Shown one piece after another: positions 55,801 through 62,648 of a stretch of DNA of 64,000 nucleotides. The notes below the pieces were generated by a model, which worked only from the letters and a program-made list of their open reading frames with translations, searched no databases and was not told the origin of the DNA. Positions within the stretch are counted from its first letter, which is position 1. Every line of letters begins with the position of its first letter. This stretch comes from Diplolepis rosae (lineage: Eukaryota; Arthropoda; Insecta; Hymenoptera; Diplolepididae). The stretch is taken from the NCBI GenBank assembly GCA_030998225.1, contig JAPYXD010000555.1, positions 7,874,001 to 7,938,000 on the forward strand. The letters run 5' to 3'. A program made the translations under genes and the position numbers.

Positions 55801-58800
55801 CTTCTCCAGATTTCTACCGCTACTCAACCCGAATTCTAACTCGGCGCTGAGTTCAACGACATTAGAAAGTGAAGGGGAATCGCCTTCCAAATTCTCTCGA
55901 AACTGGGATCGAAGAATCAACTAGATCAACTGTCTAGATTACGAATCTACTATACAACTGCAACTACCTGAAGATTACAAGTTACACTCAACTGACCACA
56001 TTCGCTTACTGGACTCAATTGATCATCAATCAATTCAACTCAGGATAACTAAAAGGGTATTTCTAATTTTGATTCTATTTTACATTTCCATGGTGCTTAC
56101 CTGATATAATTTCAATTGTCAATAAATATATTTTATATACCTAACCCTTCTCAATCACTGACTATTCCTCATCCCTTAGAGAGGATCCTTCTGATCCTGA
56201 CATAAAACGAGGAGATCTTTTAAAAGAGAAATGTTACGTTTCTGACGTAACAATATTGTGAAATCTCTGATAATATTTCCTTAGGAAACGAGAACGAATT
56301 CTTATTTCTAAGTCTAAAATTAATTGTTCATTTCCCCGACGAGAGTTTTGCCTAACATTTATTAATCGAGTCTAGTTCTTATATTTAAATTCGCCCGCGT
56401 ATATAGGGCAAGGTAGGATTCATGACATCGATTCGGTAATCGCGAGTACAAATTCGACTTATACCTAACAGGTGGCGTTCCAATTATTCGATATTTTATT
56501 CGTATGTTACAAGCGACTGGAGGACGTGGAGGAAGGAAAGTTGTGTGAACTGCGACTATACATTTGGTGACATTTGGGCGTTGAGTGAAGATAGGTATAG
56601 AGGAGACATCGAGGATGATTGAATGGTCCAAACCTTGCGGGGAATGACGCCAGGGGTAGGTAAGGTTCCAAACCCGAACACCAGGATCGACACTTTCGAA
56701 AATCGCCAAAATCTCACGGATAAGAAGTAAGTTGTAGGAGTAAGGCCGAAACTTGTGTTGGTGAGTCTGCTGTATTCGTGATGGGTCAGGTAGTCCTCGT
56801 CAATTCAACCCTAGCTTGTCGACAAGATTTTACAAAATAGCTTTTTACCTCTCTTCCTTCTACTTCGCTCTTTACTAGTCTTTTCCTAAGATCGGATACT
56901 TATATATTTAAAATATACATATATATAAATAAAATAATATATAAAATATTTTATATTATAAATTTTATAATAGAATATATATAAAAAATATTTTATATTA
57001 TAAATGTTATAAAATAATATATGTATAAAATATTTTATATTATAAATTTTATAATATAATATATAAATAAAATATTTTATATTATTAATTTTGTATTATA
57101 ATATAAAAGAATATATATAAATCTTAAATATATATAAAAGAACAATTTATTGAAAATAACAATTTTTTTTTATATTTATTACATATTTATTGACAAATTG
57201 TTTTCAATATTCTTTCATTATCTTGATTACAATTATAAATAACTGGCTTATATCGAACCTCAATAATATTAATAGATAGATGATTTTTTACATTGGCTTT
57301 AGGGTCCAGAAATAATGTAAACTCAGGGTTTCATTTTTTCCTCAAACGTTTCGACTCAGATTGGAGTACACATCAGTGAGATTTATTTCTATAAAAATAC
57401 AAAGAAAGAAAAGAATTAAAGAATTGCACGTGTGACGGATAAACATTGTTTTGACAAACGATATAAATGAATTGCACTTGTGAAACTATAGAATAGGTCT
57501 AACTAATAAACAAATACATAGGGAAGGGACTTAAAAAATTTGAATACGTGTAACGGATAACATTATAATAAAATTGCACATGTAAACCATATAATTGGTC
57601 CATACTAACTAAATTCGAACAAAAATAAATAAATAGTGTGCAGAATTTTTCTATAAAAAATGCAAACGAAGAAACATTAAAAATTACACATGTGACGGAT
57701 AGACATTGTGTTGACAAACGATATAAATGGATTGCACTTTTGAAACTATAGAATAGGTCATACTAAATTTACTTATGAAAATTGAAAATTGTACAAAATT
57801 TGCTATAAAAATACATAGGGAAGGAACTTAAAAAATTTACACGTGTGACGGATAACATTATGATAAAATTGCACACGTAAACCATATATTTGGTCCATAC
57901 TAACTAAATTCGAAAAAAAAAATAAAAAGTGTGCAGAATTTTTATATAAAAAATGCAATGGAAGAACCTTAAAAATTACACATGTGACGGATAGACATTA
58001 TAGTAAAAAATGATATGAAAGAATTGCACGTTTGAAACTATAAAATTGGTCTAAATAACTGAGTTTGCGAAAGAAACTATACAAAAGGTTTTTTTGTGTG
58101 AAATTACATCCTGTGCAAAATTTTCCCCTATAAAAATGCAAAGGAAGAATCTTAAAATTGCACTTGTGACGAAAACTTTGTGGTAAAACTGATATAAAAG
58201 AGTTGCATATATGACACTATCAAATTGGTCTAAATATATAAGAATACATAATGAAGAAACTTAAAGAATTGAAGTGTGATGGATAAACATTGCAGTAACA
58301 CGGGACGGAAAAACCATTGTGGTAAAAAATTTTTATAAAAAATTGCACGTGTGAACTGTAAAATTGGTCTGAATAACTAAATCCACAACAATATAAGCCG
58401 TACATAATTTGTTCTGTAAAAATACCAAGTGGAAGAAACTTAAAAAATTGCAAGAGTGTCAATTAAACATTGTGGTAAAAGGGGGAATAAATTCTAAATT
58501 TTTCAGCCTCATCAGGAAGTTGTATATAGATACAATTTTTAATTTATTTTAATAGAAACATTAGAAGCTAAAAAATAATTGAGACTAGCCTTCAGTCATA
58601 ATAATGTTATCCGTCACACGTGTAAATTTTTTAAGTTCCTTCCCTATGTATTTTTATAGCAAATTTTGTACAATTTTCAATTTTCATACGTAAATTTAGT
58701 ATGACCTATTCTATAGTTTCAAAAGTGCAATCCATTTATATCGTTTGTCAATACAATGTCTATCCGTCACATGTGTAATTTTTAATGTTTCTTCCTTTGC

Positions 58801-61800
58801 ATTTTTTATAGAAAAATTCTGCACATGTTTTATTTATTTTTGTTCGAATTTAGTTAGTATGGACCAATTATATGGTTTACATGTGCAATTTTATCATAAT
58901 GTTATCCGTTACACGTATTCAAATTTTTTAAGTCCCTTCCCTATGTATTTGTATAGCAAATTTGGTACAATTTTCAATTTTTTATATACGTAAATTTAGT
59001 TAGACCTATTCTATAGTTTCAAAAGTGCAATCCATTTATATTGTTTGTCAACACAATGTCTATCCGTCACATGTGTAATTTTTAATGTTTCTTCCTTTGC
59101 ATTTTTACATTCTCATCATGGATGAGAAGGTATTGGTTTTATGTGAAAAATGACTTTCGAAAATTTCATCAAATCTTTACGTTTTGAGACCCCCTGAGTC
59201 CGAAAAAAGGGTTTTTACGAATGTGTCTGTCTGTCTGTCTGTAGGTCGTGTGCGGCATAACTCTCGATAGAATTATCAGATTGAATTGTGCTTTGGCACA
59301 CTTTATCGGAGCCGAAAAAGTAAGGACAAGTTCGTTAACCAGCCACATCCAATCAAAATTGAGGGATTGAGCACTACTTTTGTGTTTTTGAAAATAATTT
59401 TTTGAAAAAATCAAAAATTTCAATACTGGTTTTAGATAGTGCTCATAAATCTCTAAAAATTATCCTGATAACATTTTTTGATTAAATCAAAATTAGAAAT
59501 GTTACAGCATATTCAAATTCGAAAAAAGTCAATATCAAAATTCCATTTTCCAGTTAAATTATACGAGATACGAAAAAACATTATGATACAATATTATTTT
59601 CTACATAAAGACCTACAAATTTGAATTGTAACATTTTTTCATAAGATGCATATTTTTCTTTTTAATTAAAAAAAAACTATTGAAAATCCAAAATTCAATT
59701 TTTTAACAATAATATGTGAAATACGAAAAAAACGTAAGAATACAAAGTTGTTCGTTTCAAAAAGATCTACAAGTTTTGTCTTACACAGTTTATGAAAAAA
59801 CATATATTTTTTGTTTCAATTCCAAAAAATACGATTAAAATTCAAGAATTCCATTTTTTAGACAAAATATGTGAGATACAAAAAAAACGTTTAGATGGGA
59901 AATTGTTTGCCTAATAAATGAGGTCTACAAATTTTCATAAGACATTTCGGGACAGGAGGTATATTTTATGTTTTGATTTTTAATATTAAATAATTCGATT
60001 TTTTTCACCAAAATATGTGAGATACGAAATAAGCGTTGTTCTGCAAAATCGTTTCCTGAAGGTAGTACGATCACGAAAATTAGACCTCAGACAAAAATAG
60101 ATAATTTTGCTTTCAAGAATAGCAACATTATTATTGAAGGGACAAATTTGAATGAGAAAAGATTATTTTTCATGAAAAAAATTTGAAACACAAAAAAATA
60201 ATGTTATTAATAAATTTTATTTTTGCCCAAACTTATTTTCTTATCGCTTCGAGTCAAATTTTTGAAAATGATGCGATTCTAATAAATTATGGTTCATTTT
60301 TTTAGAAAAAAGATTCTCTACAACTTGACCGTTTCCTATTTTTGAATTTTTTCTTGAAAGCAAAATTATCTATTTTAGCCTGAGGTCTAATTTTCGTGAT
60401 CGTACTACCTTAAATAAAGTCTACGATTATTTTTTCTTTTTGAGAGATTTGGAAGAAAATAAATTATTTTAATCATGTAATTTATTAAAAAGTTACTGAA
60501 ATGTATACAGAAAATCGAGCGCGAAGCGCGAGTGTCATGATGAGAATGTGTTCCTTAAGGCCGATAGAGCCTTAAGTAAATTGAATTTCCTGTTTCACTT
60601 AAACTGAAAAAGAAATTTAGTGAATTTGAGAAAATGAGTAATTCACATCATCTTTAATATTATAAAATTGGTTTGAGCTTCAGTATTAAATTATAAGAAA
60701 TAAACTTAAATGTATGCGAAGAGCACAAGACCGAGCGCGAAGCGCGAGGTCCAGAAAGATTGGAGCGCGAAGCGCGACGATCAAATCGCGCGCCCTAGGC
60801 GCGCTCAAGCTTGCGAGCGAAGCGAGCTGCGCGCGATGAGAATGTGCCCGCAAAGCGGGCAGATTTTTTATAGAAAAATTCTGCACACTATTTATTTATG
60901 TTTGTTCGAATTTAGTTAGTATGGACCAATTATATGGTCTACATTTTCAATTTTATCATAATGTTATCCGTTACAGGTATTCAAATTTTTTAAGTCCCTT
61001 CCCTATGTATTTGTTTATTAGTTAGACCTATTCTATAGTTTCACAAGTGCAATTCATTTATATGGTTTGTCAACACAATGTTTATCCGTCACACGTGCAA
61101 TTTTTTATTCTTTAATTCTTTTCTTTCTTTGTATTTTTATAGAAATAAATCTCACTGATGTGTACTCCAATCTGAGTCGAAACGTTTGAGGAAAAAATGA
61201 AACCCTGAGTTTACATTATTTCTGGACCCTAAAGCCAATGTAAAAAATCATCTATCTATTAATATTATTGAGGGTCGATATAAGCCAGTTATTTATAATT
61301 GTAATCAAGATAATGAAAGAATATTGAAAACAATTTGTCAATAAATATGTAATAAATATAAAAAAAAATTGTTATTTTCAATAAATTGTTCTTTTATATA
61401 TATTTAATATTTATATATATTCTTTTATATTATAATACAAAATTAATAATATAAAATTATATTATAATACAAAATTAATAATATAAAATATTTTATATAT
61501 TATTTTATTTATATATATGTATATTTTAAATATATAAGTATCCGACCTTAGGAAAAGACTAGTAAAGAGCGAAGTAGAAGGAAAAGAGGTAAAAAGCTAT
61601 TGTGTAAAATCTTGTCGACAAGCTAGGGTTGAATTGACGAGGACTACCTGACCCATCGCGAATACAGCAGACTCACCAACACAAGTTTCGGTCTTACTCC
61701 TACAACTTACTTCTTATCCGTGAGATTTTGGCGATTTTCGAAAGTGTCGATCCTGGTGTTCGGGTTTGGAACTTTACCTACCCCTGGCGTCTTTCCCCGC

Positions 61801-61966
61801 AAGGTTTGTTCCATTCAATCGCCCTCGATGTCTCCTCTATATCTATCTTCACTCAACGATTTGGGTATGCTGCCTTTCCCTCTGGGTGAGCAACTGTCCC
61901 TTTTTTTGGGGAGCAGTTGACTTACGTCGAAGGAAAGTGCATGAAAGTGCCCACTGAATTGGTGTT

Positions 61967-62047
<81 letters not shown>

Positions 62048-62648
62048 GAAGTCTTTTTGGTGCATTACGGTCTGTTGACAAATAACCTAACCTCAATGTT
62101 GATATTTCAAATAAGTTTACATCATTTTAAAAAATTAAACAAATTCTTCAAAAGATATATAATAATTAACGAGTATTTCAGAAATATAAAAACATTTGAA
62201 TTATCCATTGAAAAATACAGTCAAATCTCAGTTTGTATGACTCGCCGCAGCATTCCCTTCGGTGGGGCAGCAGCTTTTCCACAATTGTGGGAGAGCAGTT
62301 AGTGAAGTTAGTCCTGTTAGTCCACAAAAAAGTAGACCTGCTAACCTATAAAAATTATGAAATATACGTATATATGATGATAGCCTAGACTATACGAAAA
62401 AATTCATAATGTTTTATTAATTTTTACAGGAGTTCATGGACCATGGAGGACCGTTGGTTAACAGAGTAAAACATACGGCTTTGGGCGTTCTTTCTTATGT
62501 ACCATTCGGAAAGAAACAGATTGTCATTTACAACAGAGTTGATAAATATCATACATGGATCACTGATGTAATGAATAATACAAGAATAAATGTACACAAC
62601 CATAATGTGGCTATAAATAACGAAAGAGCATTGATAAGACGTCACTAG
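37762..62648 (+). CDS. Gene B2: secreted serine protease homologue, triad Asn/Asn/His
   Basis: Four exons: 37762-37819, 38111-38430, 42116-42403 and 62430-62648; 885 nt, 294 residues, same phases as B1. Exon 1 encodes a signal peptide (MKIPINSLFFLYIIVADIS). TAANC, YNIAVIT and DHGGPL show Asn57, Asn102 and His195. It is very close to B1, differing most in exon 3 (three extra codons) and in the C-terminal tail. All four exons are open and all junctions are GT-AG, so the gene looks intact despite a 20-kb last intron that contains a Gypsy element. Function is probably as for B1: a secreted non-catalytic S1 protein. Confidence 0.87.
38111..38430 (+). CDS. Gene B2 exon 2 (Asn57, Asn102)
   Basis: Acceptor TTTTATAG, donor ACG|GTAAAT; 320 nt. 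It starts ASLSLEEKLFNGDVVEIG. It has TAANC and TYNIAVIT, so the residue before position 102 has also changed (His in B1, Tyr here). Confidence 0.85.
38453..40160. mobile_element. 1.7-kb non-autonomous element with about 230-bp terminal inverted repeats
   Basis: Right end CACTGAGAAAAAGTCC (inverse); left end TACATTGAAAAAAATTC is a weaker match. Inverse arms include CCACATAGTGATTTTATGCA and CTGATTTTCGGT-TCTGTAGAG (38700-38730 against 39985-40015). The interior is non-coding. It lies in B2 intron 2. A short related end (CACCGAAAAAAATTC) lies at the same place in B1 intron 2, so an older element may already have been there. Confidence 0.6.
40331..40648. mobile_element. MITE with ACACGGAAAAA ends and internal TTAGTTGAAATTT repeats
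   Basis: ACACGGAAAAAACTAATTGT and the inverse of ...AAATACATTTTTCCGTGT form the ends. Inside, ATTAGTTGAA/TTTACTAA motifs repeat about six times. A partial extra end is at 40260. Class unassigned. Confidence 0.55.
40795..42082 (-). mobile_element. Full-length mariner, 1288 bp, in B2 intron 2
   Basis: Ends GGTTGTTCAAAAAGTTTTGA on both sides (inverse), flanked by TA at 40793-40794 and 42083-42084. It lies 34 bp before exon 3 of B2, yet the acceptor remains intact. Not present in B1. Confidence 0.9.
40857..41906 (-). pseudogene. mariner transposase, about 349 codons, one premature stop
   Basis: The start ATG at 41906 (MEKTEYRAVIKFFVLEG) gives normal mariner length; an upstream in-frame ATG at 41996 would add 30 atypical residues. 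DNA-binding part SATEIHTKVMKVLKEAAPSF; catalytic ITMDETWVFHHD, LFHQDNAPAHTA and PDLAPCDFWLF keep all three Asp. TAG at 41082-41084, just before HPPYSPDLAPCD, cuts the protein before the third Asp. The frame then stays open to YTEQ and TAA at 40857. Confidence 0.88.
42116..42403 (+). CDS. Gene B2 exon 3
   Basis: Acceptor TTTCATTAG, donor CAG|GTAAGC; 288 nt. NANWIPLSNEPPKFNRIG and GKVSGWNSFANVANRLYS match B1, with Cys of B1 (NCLYS) replaced by Arg. EQICQGL...MVCAI is conserved. Confidence 0.85.
42690..42955 (+). other. Unassigned stretch before the foldback element
   Basis: GC-richer DNA (GGGCCGGTGGAAGGGGTGGG) with no ORF. It ends at GGAGCG before the foldback element begins. Nothing recognised. 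Confidence 0.3.
44884..45822 (+). repeat. 5' LTR of the Gypsy element
   Basis: 939 bp, TG...CA termini. TATAAAA at 45212-45218 is a likely core promoter and AATAAA at 45691-45696 a likely polyadenylation signal. Short motifs CATGCGACT/CATGTGACT repeat at about 45117-45170. Confidence 0.9.
45823..47102 (+). promoter_or_regulatory. Gypsy leader with three-copy tandem repeat
   Basis: At about 45956-46285 a unit of roughly 110-125 bp occurs three times, with the conserved core TTGACCTTGAGGCTAAC followed by (C/T)TAAGTGAT or TTGAGTGAT. A second repeat, TTGTGCTTGAGTCA-GC-TGTC, occurs at about 46322 and 46577. Repeats in this position resemble the regulatory or insulator leader of Drosophila gypsy only in layout, so function is inference. 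Confidence 0.6.
47103..49001 (+). CDS. gag: Gypsy gag polyprotein (632 residues)
   Basis: Intact ORF. An N-terminal polar, low-complexity part (to about residue 215) precedes a capsid-like domain (about 220-400: ALEVVPLFDGSNIPLSHFIE, SGEARKCIFG, CFIRGLRPELEIRVK). Two CCHC zinc knuckles, CIICKKPGHVAENC and CNYCKKPGHVITNC, flank an Asn/Arg-rich stretch, an arrangement suited to RNA binding. It forms the particle and packages the RNA. The end overlaps the pol frame, which lies at -1, so pol is probably made by -1 frameshifting; GGAAAAAG just before the stop is a candidate slip run. Confidence 0.9.
   Translation: MSGPNPSELGKSQIQENPITRSQVKKNTELAKIVAQNQTGPLKPKRTVTVKEKETKDNFENISNKDKTNISLQLDNISLEKTLTFEQFETAGTSNLSHSNNWLNSNSKTNSSIICGSIDQDETLKNETTYIDNEDISLLSSTIIPKNTVEERTKINLSENSLKRQTVLSNNDSDDNSTDSEQMEQIVHKNPVENVNPIRNNEMVLPNNQQVSLRDALEVVPLFDGSNIPLSHFIEGCYEAKAMLPTPAAQENLGRLLRSKLSGEARKCIFGSTYNNMEELIEKLKRVYAPAKSVYQLQGELGNTYMWEKENVLSYAARIKEIADRIEDAHRLNNNGQVDNTFKQNLQKDVIQCFIRGLRPELEIRVKTKETFKEVFNDTINVERDLAASSALRRNKNSDYLKMDDSINNRNNKTTRFNVARDNNINCIICKKPGHVAENCYHLTKAQEAVSRKQSPNFFMQNQQPSNNHQRRENIYNNSARNNYRNNHFLGNRNNNFDNNNYPNNNFSRNRNNNYNNFSSNRNNYPNSNRFHNYNNNNFSRNRNNDNRQENLDHNRYANHRQFLNQNSQREIRNQQLSRPNQNYPQKSEVICNYCKKPGHVITNCNVRLNKQQSQNSENSNALPSTDALRKK
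49085..50803 (+). CDS. Gypsy pol segment: protease and reverse transcriptase
   Basis: The frame is open from before the gag stop; the first ATG is 49085. Aspartic protease motif MMIDTGAGRNLM is at residues 13-24. Reverse transcriptase: VPKKPDSKGKIKWRMVLDCR, SVFDLATGFHHIKM, MPFGLKTAPATFQRLM and the active-site YLDD (about residue 455), then HIIDKNGVRPDPKKI and QFLGLAGYYRRF. It is a normal Ty3/Gypsy RT with all catalytic Asp. The frame is lost at NSK-stop where the connection to RNase H should continue. Confidence 0.9.
   Translation: MICAEGLQSPARMMIDTGAGRNLMKQNFVNPNFPINEKIVLKLTGTNNLPLFTMGQIQINILGYPTILKIIPNEVPIDEDGVLGSEFFRENKVNINYVSKCLEIQNKLYPFESTQILTIPARTVTTFYVPIENTEKSEGYVPRLHFGKGIYAGDAIVKNCNGKAYIEFANTNEISVTISIPAITLEDFEERDFQNVTSQSSNLKNLSDDDLSNQILNSFLKTENFFNNPCRFFNITGEERIECIKKLLRLDHLNQDEYEHVERLIINSADRFQIPGEPLEATNVLQHSIPTTDDSPIFSRQYRFPPVHKEEITKQVDELLKNKIIKPSQSPYNTPVWIVPKKPDSKGKIKWRMVLDCRKLNEKTIGDSYPLPNINDILDSLGSAKYFSVFDLATGFHHIKMDPKDSHKTAFSTPHGHYEFDRMPFGLKTAPATFQRLMDITLTGLIGTELFVYLDDIVIFADTLEEHEKKFNNLIQRLQKANLHLQPDKCEFLRPEIGYLGHIIDKNGVRPDPKKIIAVKEFPVPKTQKNVKQFLGLAGYYRRFIEGFSKIANPLNQLLKKDTPFIWTINSK
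50782..52533 (+). CDS. Gypsy pol segment: RNase H and long linker with two AT-hooks
   Basis: RNase H (residues 1-145): LTTDASGYAIGGILSQG, KKYDTYEKEALAIIF, LVTDHKPLVWF, NVNADALSRNP. A linker of about 400 residues follows: acidic runs, then RKPRGRPRKN (about residue 320) and KRKRGRPRKQ (about 341), both AT-hook-like GRP cores in basic context, then Asp/Glu/Ser-rich parts and a Pro run (RPPPEPPP). A conserved-looking block (RDQLTMRKDNYVYFVTTNG) leads to integrase. The frame is lost after KGTAKEIKK and resumes in the next segment. Confidence 0.85.
   Translation: MDDKQQIAFDILKSRLCEEPLLQRPDFSQPFVLTTDASGYAIGGILSQGKLGKDKPIAYASRSLSDAEKKYDTYEKEALAIIFCVTHFRPYLYGRKFTLVTDHKPLVWFQNSKDPCSRVSRWRLKLAEYDFDVVYKAGKMNVNADALSRNPIINEEKSRNLHEDDDDTFMTSQEKMNFENAFIKINQENNIKKGNTLKNKYFNSVFAEDDENDFSETSEGPIFDVNLRLSDIFNGILSEKLLNKINKDIIKYKNLFKLLSSKLSVINYENSPWKTMTTRGKKKKQEQMKNSYQHKNLENLNQNEIQEKLDENFSSKPLVRKPRGRPRKNLLTNLKIIPSQTKRKRGRPRKQIYENELPEINMQKGSPTKVKSDSDSDPDSVPEYLDYLKEIQAKNKRNKNGKKPKQFIIPQEEKSENYFSTSEDEVSDMKPEDEENSESSCIEEIFENENIEDTFYERNSEINKNRQIKTRENVENDNNSEFEENRPPPEPPPTKSKSTRQILMNKHIVECRDQLTMRKDNYVYFVTTNGNPRDNGSKSLEKRGTLPKFKNLQKGTAKEIKKETIIILLFRLKEKFKTIYLKP
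52530..53777 (+). CDS. Gypsy pol segment: integrase, with one nonsense codon
   Basis: H2C2 zinc region (EEAHSSALGGHKGVTKTYN ... CLQCQ), then the catalytic core: SMDIVGPRP (first Asp), VLTDQGRDF (second Asp), HPQSNGSLERSHH (Glu). TAA at 53166-53168 follows GRDF, probably from a Leu codon; the same frame then continues to 53777. The C-terminus has a GPY/F-type motif (KKLDNQYTGPHEVLDV) and VVHVNRIKR; there is no chromodomain. Confidence 0.85.
53778..55302 (+). other. Gypsy 3' non-coding region (no env)
   Basis: AT-rich with stops in all frames. Errantivirus-like elements carry env here, but no signal peptide, furin site or membrane-anchor ORF is visible. A short inverted repeat CGATCGCGG...CCGCGATCG lies at about 55270-55298. 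Confidence 0.6.
55303..55313 (+). other. Polypurine tract of the Gypsy element
   Basis: AAGGGGGGAGG directly abuts the 3' LTR, the position of the plus-strand primer. Confidence 0.9.
55314..56252 (+). repeat. 3' LTR of the Gypsy element
   Basis: 939 bp. Differences from the 5' LTR seen by eye: TCACAGC for TCATAGC (about 55603) and CTCAATC for CTCCATC (about 56152). TATAAAA is at 55642-55648. Confidence 0.9.
59108..60862 (+). mobile_element. Helentron/HINE-like element, copy 2
   Basis: Close copy of 23316-24722 with the same ends and a shorter (GTCT)n run (59225-59241). The opposite palindrome arm (around 57655) shows the empty target, a GCATTTTTTATAG stretch. It carries a 351-bp MITE insertion at 60060-60410 absent from copy 1. 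GCGCGAAGCGCG palindromes are at about 60520, 60735 and 60763. Confidence 0.6.
60060..60410. mobile_element. 351-bp MITE with 60-bp near-perfect terminal inverted repeats
   Basis: Ends AGGTAGTACGATCACGAAAA and its exact inverse; homology of the arms extends about 60 bp. The uninterrupted site is seen in copy 1 of the host element (around 24270). Flanks are GA and TA, so a TA duplication with one changed base. Confidence 0.85.
61972..62044. repeat. (TA)n microsatellite
   Basis: About 36 uninterrupted TA dinucleotides within B2 intron 3. Confidence 0.95.
62430..62648 (+). CDS. Gene B2 exon 4 (His at position 195)
   Basis: Acceptor TTTTTACAG before 62430; stop TAG at 62646-62648. It begins EFMDHGGPLVNRVKH, with His where Ser195 should be. 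There is no cysteine. The C-terminal tail ends ALIRRH. Confidence 0.88.
   Translation, partial: EFMDHGGPLVNRVKHTALGVLSYVPFGKKQIVIYNRVDKYHTWITDVMNNTRINVHNHNVAINNERALIRRH

Larger units (their letters stand above)
44884..56252 (+). mobile_element. Ty3/Gypsy LTR retrotransposon, 11.4 kb, recent insertion
   Basis: LTRs of 939 bp (44884-45822 and 55314-56252) begin TGTCACGTCC and end GACGTAACA, and by eye differ at only about two positions. The target duplication is ATAT (44880-44883 and 56253-56256), and joining the flanks restores the foldback arm. The order is leader, gag, protease, reverse transcriptase, RNase H, linker with AT-hooks, integrase, a 1.5-kb non-coding tail, polypurine tract. No env ORF is seen. 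The primer binding site directly after the 5' LTR was not recognised. Confidence 0.92.
42956..56511. mobile_element. Foldback element with about 890-bp inverse arms, split by a Gypsy retrotransposon
   Basis: Left arm 42956-43832; right arm 44255-44883 continued at 56257-56511 after the Gypsy insertion. Ends TGTAACATACGAATAAAATA and its inverse. AGCG precedes (42952-42955) and follows (56512-56515), a possible 4-bp target duplication. The centre (43833-44254) has a 67-bp tandem duplication (AGTGATTTGTCATATTC). Without the Gypsy it is about 2.2 kb with no transposase ORF. Matched ORFs at 43531-43758 and 44335-44562 come from the inverse arms and are not considered genes. Confidence 0.75.
56575..61866. 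repeat. 5.3-kb palindrome with satellite-like arms
   Basis: Left arm about 56575-58585 and right arm about 58590-61866 are inverse copies; the right arm is longer because of the element at 59108-60862. The arm tips share TCGACACTTTCGAAAATCGCC and CCTAGCTTGTCGACAAG, followed by TATATAAA-rich tracts (56930-57130, 61370-61510). Nearer the centre (57420-58470) a repeat of about 120-150 bp with GTGTGACGGATA-ACATT recurs about eight times. No gene was found. Confidence 0.75.
42404..62429 (+). other. Gene B2 intron 3, 20 kb
   Basis: GT at 42404 to AG at 62429. The first 300 bp (to about 42690) and the last 90 bp match B1 intron 3. Between them lie the foldback element 42956-56511 with the Gypsy retrotransposon inside it, the 5.3-kb palindrome 56575-61866 and a (TA)n microsatellite. 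No additional host exon was found. Confidence 0.75.

Noticed and set aside
44884..56252. Endogenous retrovirus with envelope
   Set aside because: Gag-pol organisation is Ty3/Gypsy, but no envelope gene is present.
60686..60919. Overlapping ORFs rich in Arg and Ala on both strands
   Set aside because: By-products of the GCGCGAAGCGCG palindromes of the HINE-like element.
61815..62096. 93-residue minus-strand ORF
   Set aside because: Its middle is the (TA)n microsatellite read as Ile-Tyr repeats; the ends are palindrome sequence.
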